Positions 8,171 to 16,650 are shown, counted from the stretch's first letter. The stretch is DNA of 64,000 bases from Chitinophagales bacterium (GCA_013299105.1 JAAFJY010000001.1:204978-268977); one strand, 5' to 3'. Made by a program: numbers and translations. The notes: generated from the sequence alone by a model not told the origin.

Positions 8171-9334
8171 TTACCTAAACTTAACACAAACAGGTGTGGG
8201 TGTCTTGACTTCATTCCTGAATGTCAGGTCGCCATTGGCTTCGAGGGCAAAAATCACGATGTTGTCGCTGTTTTGATTGGCGGCATACACAAAGCGGCCA
8301 TCGGGCGAAAGGGCAAAGTTGCGCGGGAAATCGCCTTGGGTTGGCGTGTACCCCAACGCATTGAGCTGCCCATTGACTGCCACCGCGTAGCGGGCCAGAC
8401 TGTTGTGTCCCCGGTTGGCGGCAAACAAGAATTGGCCATCGGGGCTGAGGTGGATGTCGGAACAATAATTGGCAGCCTTAAAATCGGCGGGTAGGGTACT
8501 GATTTTTTGCAAAATGCTCAAAGTTCCCTTGCTCTTGTCCCAGCTCAAAGCAATGACCGTGCTGTTGAGTTCATTGACCACGTAGGCGAACTGCCCATTG
8601 GGGTGAAAAGCCAGGTGGCGCGGCCCCGATCCCGCAGGCAGTTTGCAAGGAGCCATTGCTTCCAGTATTGGCCCATTGCTTACGTAACGCACTTTGAAGC
8701 AGTGGATTTGATCCAGCCCCAAGTCGGGTACATATAGGTATTGTTCATCGGGAGAAAGGACCGTGCTGTGCGGGTGCGAGGCGTCTTGCCGGGGGGTGCT
8801 GCCTTTGCCGGGGAATTTCATCCAAACCGTTCTTTGGCTCAGTTCGCCATTGTCTTTCAAGCCGTATGCGGCGATGCTGCCGCCGTAATTGGCCACAAAC
8901 AGGGCCTTGCCCGCCCGGTCGCCGCTCACATAACAAGGTGCAAAGCTACCCGAAGAAACCTGGTTCAGTTTTTTCAATTGCCCCTCTTGCCAGGCGAAAG
9001 CCACTACGCGGCCCGCAGTATCCACTTCAGGCGAGCCAATTTCTTCGACGGCATACACAAAACGGCCATTGTCGCTGGGCCACAAAAAGGAGGGGTTGAC
9101 CAAATCGCCCTGGGCTTCGATGGGATCGAGATAGCCCGAAGTGCTGTCGAGGCTGAAGAGGTGAATGCCCTGGCCTTTGCCGTCCACATGGCCTTCTTTG
9201 CGGGTGTAAGTGCCTACAAAAGCATCATAGGTTTTGGCTTTTTTGGCGCTGGTTTTTTCTGTACTGGGTTTGGGATTGCAGGCTTGGGCCAGCAGGAGTA
9301 GGCCGAAAAGGGCCAGGTACAATGGTTTTTGCAT
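8171..9334 (-). CDS. Lactonase-family lipoprotein (6-phosphogluconolactonase type beta-propeller)
   Basis: A 387-residue seven-bladed beta-propeller of the lactonase/YbhE (Pfam lactonase) family. Residues 1-19 form a lipoprotein signal ending LLLAQAC, so the protein should be anchored in the envelope rather than in the cytosol where the pentose-phosphate enzyme works. Family marks include 'FVGTYTRKEG', 'ASHPHSTVLSPDEQYLYVPDLG', 'GSGPRHLAFHPNGQFAYVVNEL' and 'GDFPRNFALSPDGRFVYAANQN'. The enzyme class opens sugar lactones, but many members have no tested substrate. A second oddity is position: its stop codon abuts palindromic element B. Confidence 0.85.
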   Translation of the reverse strand: MQKPLYLALFGLLLLAQACNPKPSTEKTSAKKAKTYDAFVGTYTRKEGHVDGKGQGIHLFSLDSTSGYLDPIEAQGDLVNPSFLWPSDNGRFVYAVEEIGSPEVDTAGRVVAFAWQEGQLKKLNQVSSGSFAPCYVSGDRAGKALFVANYGGSIAAYGLKDNGELSQRTVWMKFPGKGSTPRQDASHPHSTVLSPDEQYLYVPDLGLDQIHCFKVRYVSNGPILEAMAPCKLPAGSGPRHLAFHPNGQFAYVVNELNSTVIALSWDKSKGTLSILQKISTLPADFKAANYCSDIHLSPDGQFLFAANRGHNSLARYAVAVNGQLNALGYTPTQGDFPRNFALSPDGRFVYAANQNSDNIVIFALEANGDLTFRNEVKTPTPVCVKFR

Positions 9335-9362
9335 GGTTATGGGCTTTTGTGGGGGGAAAATA

Positions 9363-9429
9363 GTTGAAATGTTGAAATGTTGAAGGGTTGAAAAGATCAG
9401 GGTTGAAAAGATCAGGGTTGAAAAGTTGG
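9363..9429 (+). repeat. GTTGAA short-unit repeat
   Basis: A run of GTTGAAATG, GTTGAAGG and three GGTTGAAAAGATCAG-like units. Similar strings lie at 4768-4800, 21305-21345 (inverted) and 59592-59628. Confidence 0.6.
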
Positions 9430-9448
9430 GCCTTGTTTGAAAGCTCGC

Positions 9449-9760
9449 TCATTCCTTCTTCAAATCCCTAATCTCCTGCCGCAGCTCGTCAACACTGTTT
9501 TGTAGGTTTTGCAGCATGTTTTTGATGACGGCCAGTTCATTGCCTACTGCCGATTCGAGGTGCTGGTTGAGGGAGGTGATGCTGTATTCGGTTTCGAGTA
9601 TTTGTACAATGCGTTGAAAGGCCTTGTTATTGCCCCCATTCAAGGCTTGGCTGATGGAGGCTTGCTTCACGCCAAGCTTGTCGGCCAGGTCCGCTTGGTC
9701 CAGTCCCAGTGATTTTATGACTCCTTTTACCTGCTGGTATTTGTCGGGTTGATCCGGCAT
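9449..9760 (-). CDS. Small XRE-type helix-turn-helix regulator with coiled-coil tail
   Basis: A 103-residue protein. Residues 8-52 are a Cro/CI-type helix-turn-helix ('LGLDQADLADKLGVKQASISQALNG'), giving DNA binding. Residues 65-103 ('LAVIKNMLQNLQNSVDELRQEIRDLKKE') form a heptad coiled coil, probably for dimerisation. A perfect 8+8 palindrome (9785-9801) lies 25 bases upstream of the start and is a plausible operator for self-control. The next gene upstream, in the opposite direction, is the toxin candidate at 10067, so control of that pair is possible but unproven. Confidence 0.8.
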   Translation of the reverse strand: MPDQPDKYQQVKGVIKSLGLDQADLADKLGVKQASISQALNGGNNKAFQRIVQILETEYSITSLNQHLESAVGNELAVIKNMLQNLQNSVDELRQEIRDLKKE

Positions 9761-9784
9761 CTTTTACAAAAATTTATAAAAAAT

Positions 9785-9801
9785 AAGTTAAAATTTAACT
9801 T
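9785..9801. promoter_or_regulatory. Candidate operator palindrome
   Basis: AAGTTAAA-A-TTTAACTT is a perfect dyad just ahead of the XRE-type gene. Such short dyads are typical of Cro-like operators. The site is AT-rich, so chance is a real alternative. Confidence 0.35.
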
Positions 9802-9891
9802 GCAGAAGAAAATTTTGTATTTTCACCCCCACAAGGAACCTTTCACCAAGGTAAATCAATTATGGGATAGGTTTCCGAATAATGTTCCAAT

Positions 9892-10060
9892 AAATAGACT
9901 TTATGCACATTAGATTTTTGAGGCAGAACAGAGGAGTTTTTTGGCTGATTGAGGCTTCTTTTTTAGCTCGTAGCCCAGCTACGGGCTAAAAAAGAAACGA
10001 TAAGCAGGCGAAAAAGACCCTGTTATGGCCAATTAATTTAGTGTTCATAAAGTCTAATCT
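9892..10060. repeat. Large imperfect palindrome
   Basis: The outer arms are TAGACTTTATG near 9895 and CATAAAGTCTA near 10045. Inner arms pair AACAG...TTTTT...CTTCTTTTTTAGC with the reverse complement of the right half. The apex is a tight hairpin, TTTTAGCTCGTAGC-CCA-GCTACGGGCTAAAA, around 9962-9992. The 306-base spacer 9761-10066 holds this, the operator candidate and little else. Confidence 0.7.
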
Positions 10061-10066
10061 AAAGCT

Positions 10067-10612
10067 ATGCACAACATCATTGCCCCTAGGCCCATTTCCC
10101 GGCCCAGCCCACCTAAATTACAACCCACTCCGCAAGGGCCTAAAAAGTTCTTGCTTTTCCTTTTGATTTGTGGTATATTTGGCTTGTTTGCGTATTGGCG
10201 CGGCATGGATGAGGTGATCATCGGTGATGATGGAGCCTTGGTGCTTTCTCCCGAACGCCAAGATGAACTGGATAGAAGGATCTATAGACTGGACAATGCT
10301 GAACAATATGTATTAATAGCCATGTATGATGGGCACTATCCATGTTATAATTGCGGTCCTGATACGCTAAAAATATTCCTTTTCGCTGGAGAGACTTGGA
10401 AATATGGTGTCACCATTCAAGGGCAAAAAGGAAGATATAGCACGAAAAAACTGAATGGAATGGGACTCGATTATAGGGTTCAACTCCGATCAAATATCCA
10501 TAACTGTTTGAAGGCTGAGGCAAAAATGATATTTCATTACCCGCTTATGCCCGAAAACATCAAAAGGCTTCGTCCAATCAATCGCCCACCGGGGAATAAA
10601 AATGACTTATAA
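10067..10612 (+). CDS. Membrane-anchored GIY-YIG-like toxin candidate
   Basis: A 181-residue protein with a proline-rich head (1-26), one membrane segment (about 27-43, 'KKFLLFLLICGIFGLFAYW') and a compact C-terminal domain. That domain carries PCYNC (92-96), 'FLFAGETWKYGVT' (104-116), GRYS (122-125), a conserved-looking Glu in 'CLKAEAKMI' (151) and the ending 'YPLMPEN...RPPGNKNDL'. The order K-Y-G-x-T, then Arg, then Glu, matches the core layout of GIY-YIG nucleases. From memory, the same domain occurs at the C-terminus of Bacteroidota polymorphic toxins. Ten bases downstream is a 146-residue protein of the size expected for an immunity protein. The toxin role is inference; the fold call is moderate. 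Confidence 0.55.
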   Translation: MHNIIAPRPISRPSPPKLQPTPQGPKKFLLFLLICGIFGLFAYWRGMDEVIIGDDGALVLSPERQDELDRRIYRLDNAEQYVLIAMYDGHYPCYNCGPDTLKIFLFAGETWKYGVTIQGQKGRYSTKKLNGMGLDYRVQLRSNIHNCLKAEAKMIFHYPLMPENIKRLRPINRPPGNKNDL

Positions 10613-10622
10613 ATATTGACTC

Positions 10623-11063
10623 ATGCTTTACCAACCATTCGTAGTCACTGGAATTTTAGATGAAATCATTGCAGATAAAGTTTCCTATGTCAACACTACC
10701 ACCATTGCAAACTTGTTGAATGCTAAACTTCAATTCAGTACCTACGGCACTGGCCTGATCGGCATTTCCTTTTATTTTATCGTCACTGCACCAGAAGACA
10801 TCATCCATCACGAATACACTCGCTACAGCAGCAAAGAACGAGAGCTGCACCTGCAATTGCGCTTGCCTTACGAAACCGTACTGCACGCCAGCCGGGAGGA
10901 AGTGCTGCTAATGATGGTGCACACCTATCTGAACGGCTTGAAAACTTACCTGCCCAAAAAGAAAATCCAGGATTTCGATACGGCTACTTTTCTGCGCGAT
11001 GTGGAGCGCTTGTTTGCGGGGCAAGGCTGGATTGCAAGAGGTGTTGACTCAACTGCTGGATAG
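10623..11063 (+). CDS. Hypothetical protein, candidate immunity partner
   Basis: A 146-residue soluble protein, not recognised. It starts only 10 bases after the upstream stop, so the two genes are probably translated together. The sequence is mixed alpha/beta with a middle segment 'YGTGLIGISFYFIV' and a helical half 'SKERELHLQLRLPYETVLHASREEVLLMMVHTYLNGLKTYL'. Size, solubility and tight linkage to a compact nuclease-like domain are what one expects of an immunity protein in a polymorphic-toxin system. No known immunity family could be assigned with confidence by eye. Confidence 0.55.
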   Translation: MLYQPFVVTGILDEIIADKVSYVNTTTIANLLNAKLQFSTYGTGLIGISFYFIVTAPEDIIHHEYTRYSSKERELHLQLRLPYETVLHASREEVLLMMVHTYLNGLKTYLPKKKIQDFDTATFLRDVERLFAGQGWIARGVDSTAG

Positions 11064-11090
11064 ATTTCAAATGGGTGTGGCTCCCTTTTG

Positions 11091-11275
11091 ATGTAATTTT
11101 GAACGAAAAAGTACACCGAAGTCTAATGTATTGGATTTCAAAATAAAGCCCTTTTCCTTTTTTTTTGACTTCCCGTTTCGCGCAAAATTTTAGCAAAAAT
11201 GAAAATGACCGCTTTTCTGCCGGATAATCCGGGTTTATATAGGTCAAAATCAGGATAAAATTTTCTTATTAGGAT
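11091..11275 (-). repeat. Long dispersed repeat, minus copy
   Basis: Inverted partner of 4986-5161. The reverse complement shares TAAGAAAATTTTATCCTGAT, AAAGCGGTCATTTTCATTTT and AAAATTTTGCGCGAAACGGG with it. Confidence 0.6.
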
Positions 11276-11412
11276 TTTTAACACTTATTAAAAATAAATA
11301 AAAAATTAAATTTCGTTTCACTCTGCAATTTGAGCGCAAACGAAATAAAAGCAGGTTTTTGCTCCATTTTTTTATTTTTCAATTACGCGGGACGTGAACT
11401 TAGTGACAAGCC

Positions 11413-11683
11413 ACGAATAAACCTTACCAAATCGCAACTGGTTGCCCCGCTGCGCGAGGCTATTTTGGGAACGCGGATAAAATTGGGTTTGGGTGTGTTG
11501 GTTTGGGTGTGAGTGTGAGAAAACTCCGTTTTCAAGTGATCGGAGACGAAGGTTAATGCTCGAAGCTCCCACACTCGAACTCGCACTTACACACTTCAAA
11601 CCCTTTCTTGTGGATTTCCAGCATTACGTTGACCATGATGTTGACAACTGGCAATCAAAAAACTTGGTAAGGTTTATTTTTGA
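11413..11683. repeat. GT-rich hairpin element, copy 1
   Basis: The outer arms are an inverted pair, AATAAACCTTACCAAA (11416) and TTGGTAAGGTTTATT (11664). Inside, a GT-rich arm (GGGTTTGGGTGTGTTGGTTT, then GGGTGTGAGTGTGAG) faces an AC-rich arm (CTCCCACACTCGAACTCGCA, then CTTACACACTTC). Copies lie at 60535-60750 and 61218-61560. Confidence 0.7.
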
Positions 11684-11840
11684 ACCGTTACTTAACAAAA
11701 AAAGAGACAAAAAAGCCAAGGGTTGTGATCAAATCCTGCGATTTTGCTTGAAAGGGCAGTTCCAAGGAAAAACGGGAATCCACCAAACTCGCTCCTTCGT
11801 CGCTCATCCCCCCTTCAACATGTCAAGTTTTAAACTAAAA

Positions 11841-13160
11841 TCACCTTACCCTGGCAAAAGCCCGATCCAAAATGTCCAAAGCCTTGGCTACATCCTCTTC
11901 TTGAGCGGTGAGTGGTGGAGAAATACGGACCACATTACCGTACAACCCACCTTTACCAATGAGCAGCCCCAATTCGCGGGTGGTTTCAAAGAGTTGTTTG
12001 ATTCCCTCGGTGTAGGGCTCCTTGCTTTGGCGGTCTTTCACCAACTCTAGCCCTTGCATCAGGCCCTTGCCCCTTACATCGCCGATGATCGGGTATTTTT
12101 CCTGCAATTTTTCCAGCCCGGTGCGCAGCATTTTGCCCAAGCGGGCGCTGCGAGCGGGATCGGCCTCTTGTTCGATCACCTCCATCGTGGCCATTGAAGC
12201 AGCACAGGCAACTGGGTTGCCGCCAAAAGTGCTCAAACTCAAGCCCTGGCTCACCATGCTATCGGCAATGGCTTTGGTGGTGATGGTATTGCTGAGCGGG
12301 AACCCATTTGCGATGCCCTTGGCCATGGTCATGATGTCGGGTTTGACGCCACCATGTTCGATGCCAAACCACTTGTCGCCAGTACGACCAAAGGCGGTTT
12401 GCACCTCGTCCGAAATAAACAAGCCGCCGTAGTGTTTAACGATGTTGTAAACAATTTTGAAATACTCATCCGGCGGGGTAATGAAGCCCCCAACCCCCTG
12501 GATGGGCTCGATTAAAAAGCCTGCAATTTGCCCCGAAGTGGTGGTTTTGATTACGTCTTCCACGTCCTGCGCGCAAGCCACGCCACACGAAGGGTACTTC
12601 AATTTCAGCGGACAGCGGTAGCAATAGGGATTGAGCGCGTGTGAAATTCCCGCCGCTTGGGTGGCCCCCAAGCGCCAATTGCTGTTGGCGGTAAGTGCCA
12701 TGCCGATGGCCGAGCGCCCGCTGTAGCCATGCCTGAGGGCAACGATATCTTGCCGCCCCGTGTAAATGCGCGCCAGCAAGACTGCCGTTTCGTCTGCATC
12801 CGTACCCGATGTGCCAAAGAACGAAACCTGCAAGTCTCCAGGCGTGATTTGGGCCATTTTTTCGGCCAAATTCACATGCGTTTCGTTGGGATAGAGGGTG
12901 GAAGAATGGATCATTTTCTCCGTTTGCTCCTGCACGGCCCGATTCACTTCAGGGCGGTTGTGGCCCACACTGGTGGTGAGGATGCCGCCAAAAAAGTCGA
13001 GGTATTGCTTGCCATCTACATCCCAAACATTGACGCCTTCGCCCCGGTCCAGGGGCAGTGGTTCGGTATAATAAAGGATGTGGTTGGGCCAAAGGTACTG
13101 CTGCTGTTTAGCCAGGATATCAGCTTTGGTAGAGACTTGAGTATCGGAGCTCGTGTGCAT
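11841..13160 (-). CDS. Class III aminotransferase (AGXT2-like)
   Basis: A 439-residue PLP enzyme. Motifs of class III transaminases are present: 'SFFGTSGTDADETAVLLAR' (113-131, phosphate binding), 'LIEPIQGVGGF' (217-227), 'LFISDEVQTAFGRTG' (247-261) with the PLP-nitrogen Asp, and 'MAKGIANGFPLS' with K281 as the likely Schiff-base lysine. A Cys-containing insert, 'NPYCYRCPLKLKYPSCGVAC' (177-196), and overall similarity point to the alanine-glyoxylate transaminase 2 branch. This branch moves amino groups from alanine, beta-amino acids or methylated arginines to a keto acid. It appears to be a single gene. The substrate cannot be fixed from sequence. Confidence 0.87.
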   Translation of the reverse strand: MHTSSDTQVSTKADILAKQQQYLWPNHILYYTEPLPLDRGEGVNVWDVDGKQYLDFFGGILTTSVGHNRPEVNRAVQEQTEKMIHSSTLYPNETHVNLAEKMAQITPGDLQVSFFGTSGTDADETAVLLARIYTGRQDIVALRHGYSGRSAIGMALTANSNWRLGATQAAGISHALNPYCYRCPLKLKYPSCGVACAQDVEDVIKTTTSGQIAGFLIEPIQGVGGFITPPDEYFKIVYNIVKHYGGLFISDEVQTAFGRTGDKWFGIEHGGVKPDIMTMAKGIANGFPLSNTITTKAIADSMVSQGLSLSTFGGNPVACAASMATMEVIEQEADPARSARLGKMLRTGLEKLQEKYPIIGDVRGKGLMQGLELVKDRQSKEPYTEGIKQLFETTRELGLLIGKGGLYGNVVRISPPLTAQEEDVAKALDILDRAFARVR

Positions 13161-13200
13161 GGCGAACGGATTTAGGGTAAAGGTAGGGAAAATTCGATAC

Positions 13201-13908
13201 TCAGGGCTGTTGGAAAACGAGTTCTTTTAGTGAAATCGGGATCCCAGACATGCAGCCCTGGCAGACCATGATCTTTGGGTTGTATTCCAATAAATCGTAC
13301 ACATATTCAAGCAAGGACGCCTCCAGGTCAACTTTCTTGTGCTTTAATTCTAAAAGCCCCATCACTCCATAGGCTTGCATCTCCAAGTTGAAATTTCCCA
13401 ATAAGGCTTTCAACGGTTTTACATCTCGATTGTACACCGCTTTATACATCATGCTGGCCTCTGGTCCAAAGTTGAATATATTCATATCTCCGCAACTAAG
13501 TGCAAAAACATGCCGATGGCTAATTTCTTTCAAAAATTGGTGATTAGAAACTTTAATTCCCAGTTTTTTCCTTGCTTCAATCAAAGGCGCTACCCGTTCA
13601 GGCCAATATTGCAAAACGTCGATTTTATCATCTTCTTCCACTAAAAGGACTGCAATCTGCTGTTCGTGGGTCAACAAAACCAAAGTCCTTGTAAAGTCCA
13701 GACTGAAATAGGTCTGTTCAAAACCCTCTTTGATGAATCGATCCAATATGGATTCGCCTTTGCACAAAGTCTTTGCTTTTTTCAACAAGTCCTGAACTTC
13801 GTTACTCGTGTTCGCTTTTTTCAGCGCTTTGAAAAGCACTTTATCCTGCGAAAACCCATTTTCACAAATCAAGCAAAGCAAGACGAGCATCAACAACAAA
13901 GTTCTCAT
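13201..13908 (-). CDS. Hypothetical secreted protein
   Basis: A 235-residue protein when started at the ATG at 13908, which opens a good signal peptide ('MRTLLLMLVLLCLICENGFSQ'). The longer frame from 14004 would overlap the upstream gene and place a non-signal-like head before it. The mature part is mostly helical with no recognised domain; a pair of Cys lies near the end ('MVCQGCMSG'). The gene is 16 bases downstream of the 124-codon gene at 13925-14299, suggesting co-transcription. Confidence 0.6.
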   Translation of the reverse strand: MRTLLLMLVLLCLICENGFSQDKVLFKALKKANTSNEVQDLLKKAKTLCKGESILDRFIKEGFEQTYFSLDFTRTLVLLTHEQQIAVLLVEEDDKIDVLQYWPERVAPLIEARKKLGIKVSNHQFLKEISHRHVFALSCGDMNIFNFGPEASMMYKAVYNRDVKPLKALLGNFNLEMQAYGVMGLLELKHKKVDLEASLLEYVYDLLEYNPKIMVCQGCMSGIPISLKELVFQQP

Positions 13909-13924
13909 CCGACTAATGTTCTCA

Positions 13925-14299
13925 TCACAACAAAACTTCAAGTTGACTTTGCAAACGCTGCGTAGCCATCCCAATGATCCGCCGATTGACTTCTGCTTCT
14001 TCATTCAGGTAAAGTTCCAACTGCTCCGCATTCAAGCCAGCGATCACCATACCGATGAGCAGCCCACGCAGGCGATTGTCTTTGCTGAGGCTATCGGCTA
14101 TCCAGTTTTTTTGTTCGGCAGTAGCCATTTTTGCAAAAGGTACGTGGCGTTTTTGTAAAAAATAGCGGTACACCTGCACCAGGGCCTCGTTTTGGGCTTT
14201 TAGGATGGGGCGCAAGGCTTCGTTTTGCAGTTTTTCGAGGGCACCAGTGTGTTCAAACACTTTGCCGATGGGATTGGGGTTGGCTTTGGGTGAATCCAT
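13925..14299 (-). CDS. Hypothetical small helical protein
   Basis: A 124-residue, almost entirely helical, soluble protein with no recognised family. The sequence has a conserved-looking centre, 'FAKMATAEQKNWIADSLSKDNRLRGLLIGMVIAGL', followed by an acidic helix. It has no signal peptide, while the gene 16 bases downstream encodes an exported protein. Together they may be a small operon of unknown role. Confidence 0.6.
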   Translation of the reverse strand: MDSPKANPNPIGKVFEHTGALEKLQNEALRPILKAQNEALVQVYRYFLQKRHVPFAKMATAEQKNWIADSLSKDNRLRGLLIGMVIAGLNAEQLELYLNEEAEVNRRIIGMATQRLQSQLEVLL

Positions 14300-14505
14300 G
14301 TGCTGTTTTTTTTCGTGGTCTACTGATAGAACGATAAAACGGGGGGCTTGGGTTTCAGAAAAGTGCAGGAATTTTGGATTTTAAGGGTTTATACCCCCTT
14401 TTTTAGGGATTTTGAAAATTTCGACCAGGACCTATTTTTGCGTAAGCGCTGAAATATGCATCACACCTAATCGGCTTATGCCAAAACACCAAAACCTGTT
14501 TTCTA

Positions 14506-16560
14506 ATGAGAAAAGGTCTTTATTCCTGGTTTTTAGCCCTATTGTTGGGCTGTTTTTCGAGCCATGCTCAACAAAACAAACCCTTAATGATCAGCATTGA
14601 GTCGATCGATTCTTCCCAGCAGTTGCCTGCGGCTATGTTGAAGAAAGTACTTAAATCCTCTTCGCAGCCGATTTTTGGAAGCGATTGTACACCTGAGCAA
14701 CAGACTTTCAATCGGACAGTAGTGGCCTACGGTAGAACGGTAGTCGCCTCTAAGATTTTTGAAGAATTGCTCCGCAAAAAAATGCGCGAAGCTTATGGCA
14801 AATGCAATGGCGATCCCTTTTATGACAGTGATTTGGAAACCCAAATTCGACAAGTTCTGGCGGCTTGTCGTGCGCCCAGATCAATTAAAATCAACTGCAC
14901 TGGGGGTTCTGGTAATGCATCGGCAGGCATTAGCAATTACGACTTGAACAAAATACCTGAATTTTCTTGGGGTGGCTGGTTCCAAGGTGTTTCGCAGTGT
15001 GCCATACAAAACAATTGTACCTGGGCCCCTTTTCCTTGGCCTTACACCCAGGCAGCGGGCACCGTTTGGCACGAGTTGATGCACCAATACGGTTATGTGC
15101 ATGGAGCCAATAGTCCTGACGAGAACCCACAAGCCAAAATAGCATGTGGTATACCAGCTTCCAATACCAGTTGGCATTTCCAAAACAATACGGTACCTTA
15201 TATCGTAGGCAATTGTATATCCGAGGTTCTGGACTTGTCGCAGCGGGCCTGTGGTGACATTCGCAGTTGCACAAGTCCGAATCAAATCAAACTTTTAGAT
15301 AGATTGGGTGGCACAACCTGTTCTTGTGTGAATGATCCAGGCAAAAAAGGCCTGGGAATTCTCGAACTAAACAATGGAAAACTTACTGACCTTGCCATGT
15401 GGGGCGATCAGGATTGGATTGGGGGCTGGAATTACAATTCAGCAGACAACAAAATTGTGGGTACGGGTGATTTCAATGGCGATGGAAATCGAGATTTCAT
15501 CTTGTTCAGCAACTGGGGCATTGGCATTGTCACTTACATCAAGCCGCATTGGAGAGCCCTGGTGGTAAAGCCCAACGGTACTTGGTTTGGGGGATGGAAT
15601 TTCAACTCCACGCAAAACAAGGTCATCGGCTCCGGTGACTTTGATGCCAATGGCAAAGATGATATTTTGATCCAAAGTGATTGGGGACTTGGCATCCTTA
15701 GTTTTGATGGCAGTTCATCGCTTCAATCTACCATGTCCCAAGCCCGCAATACTTGGTTTGGGTCCTGGCGCTGGGATGCAACTGTAAATACAGGGAGAGA
15801 TAAAATTCAGGCAATAGGCGATTTCAACAATGATCGGAAAGCCGATATTTTAGTCACCAGTTCTTGGGGGATCGGCATTCTGACGCTTGCAGGCAACTCC
15901 ATGAATGCTTACGTTGCCAAACCCAACGGCACTTGGTTTGGTGGCTGGAATTTCAGTTCCAGAGACAATTCTTTTCCAGGAGTAGGTGATTTAAATGGTG
16001 ATGGTAAAACCGATATTGTGTTACAAAGTGGCTGGGGCCTAGGTGTTTTTTCTTTTGACAATGCTGGTTCTTTATCTGCTTTGATGAGCCATCCAAGAGA
16101 TACCTGGTTTGGCTCCTGGCGTTGGGATGCAAGCGTAAATGCCGGGCGAGACAGAATCCGAGCCATTGCAGATTTCAACAACGACCGCAAAGCTGACATT
16201 TTGGTAAGCAGCAGTTGGGGCCTTGGCATTTTGACCCTTGCTGGTAGTTCGATGAACGCTTATGTAGCCAAACCCAACGGCACTTGGTTTGGCGGTTGGA
16301 ATTTTAGTTCAGCGGACAATTGGTTTCCTGGTGTTGCGGATCTAAATGGGGACAATAAAAAAGACATCCTCATTCAAAGTAGCTGGGGGATTGGCGTACT
16401 GGCTTTGAATGCCGCGGGTAATAACCTAATGGGGCTGGATGCCCAACCTAACCGGGCATTTTTAGGCAGTTGGGTGATGGAAAGTACCGACAATTTTGCA
16501 GGTGCTGGGAATTTCAGCAATGCAACTGCAAAAGAGGAGTTGCTTTTTAAGAAGAATTGA
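14506..16560 (+). CDS. Metzincin-like secreted protein with FG-GAP/VCBS-type repeats
   Basis: A 684-residue exported protein. A signal peptide (1-21, ending SHAQ) is followed by a Cys-rich domain to about residue 270 that contains HELMHQYGYVHG at 189-200, a full match to the metzincin zinc site HExxHxxGxxH. Residues about 280-680 are an array of repeats alternating 'TWFGGWNF' and 'TWFGSWRWD' with calcium-type loops such as DFNGDGNRD, DLNGDGKTD and DFNNDRKAD. Two long repeat blocks are nearly identical in DNA as well, so the array expanded recently. The likely role is an extracellular metalloprotease with a calcium-binding adhesive propeller. No T9SS sorting tail is evident. Confidence 0.75.
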   Translation: MRKGLYSWFLALLLGCFSSHAQQNKPLMISIESIDSSQQLPAAMLKKVLKSSSQPIFGSDCTPEQQTFNRTVVAYGRTVVASKIFEELLRKKMREAYGKCNGDPFYDSDLETQIRQVLAACRAPRSIKINCTGGSGNASAGISNYDLNKIPEFSWGGWFQGVSQCAIQNNCTWAPFPWPYTQAAGTVWHELMHQYGYVHGANSPDENPQAKIACGIPASNTSWHFQNNTVPYIVGNCISEVLDLSQRACGDIRSCTSPNQIKLLDRLGGTTCSCVNDPGKKGLGILELNNGKLTDLAMWGDQDWIGGWNYNSADNKIVGTGDFNGDGNRDFILFSNWGIGIVTYIKPHWRALVVKPNGTWFGGWNFNSTQNKVIGSGDFDANGKDDILIQSDWGLGILSFDGSSSLQSTMSQARNTWFGSWRWDATVNTGRDKIQAIGDFNNDRKADILVTSSWGIGILTLAGNSMNAYVAKPNGTWFGGWNFSSRDNSFPGVGDLNGDGKTDIVLQSGWGLGVFSFDNAGSLSALMSHPRDTWFGSWRWDASVNAGRDRIRAIADFNNDRKADILVSSSWGLGILTLAGSSMNAYVAKPNGTWFGGWNFSSADNWFPGVADLNGDNKKDILIQSSWGIGVLALNAAGNNLMGLDAQPNRAFLGSWVMESTDNFAGAGNFSNATAKEELLFKKN

Positions 16561-16620
16561 CAAAGTAACATCTTCGGGCGCATGATTAGGACTTGGGAAT
16601 AAAAAAATCCACCCTAGCTC

Positions 16621-16650
16621 TTGCACAAAAACGACAAAAGCTTATCTTTG
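16621..16650 (+). promoter_or_regulatory. Bacteroidota-type promoter for tRNA-Met
   Basis: TTG at 16621-16623 and TATCTTTG at 16643-16650 are separated by 19 bases, matching the -33 TTG / -7 TAnnTTTG consensus of this phylum. Transcription would begin just ahead of the tRNA. Confidence 0.7.

Larger units (their letters stand above)
11064..11840. other. Repeat-rich intergenic region
   Basis: No gene is supported. The region consists of the inverted copy of the long repeat (11091-11275), about 130 bases of AT-rich sequence, the GT-rich hairpin element (11413-11683) and about 150 bases with nothing recognisable before the convergent stop of the aminotransferase gene. Confidence 0.65.
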
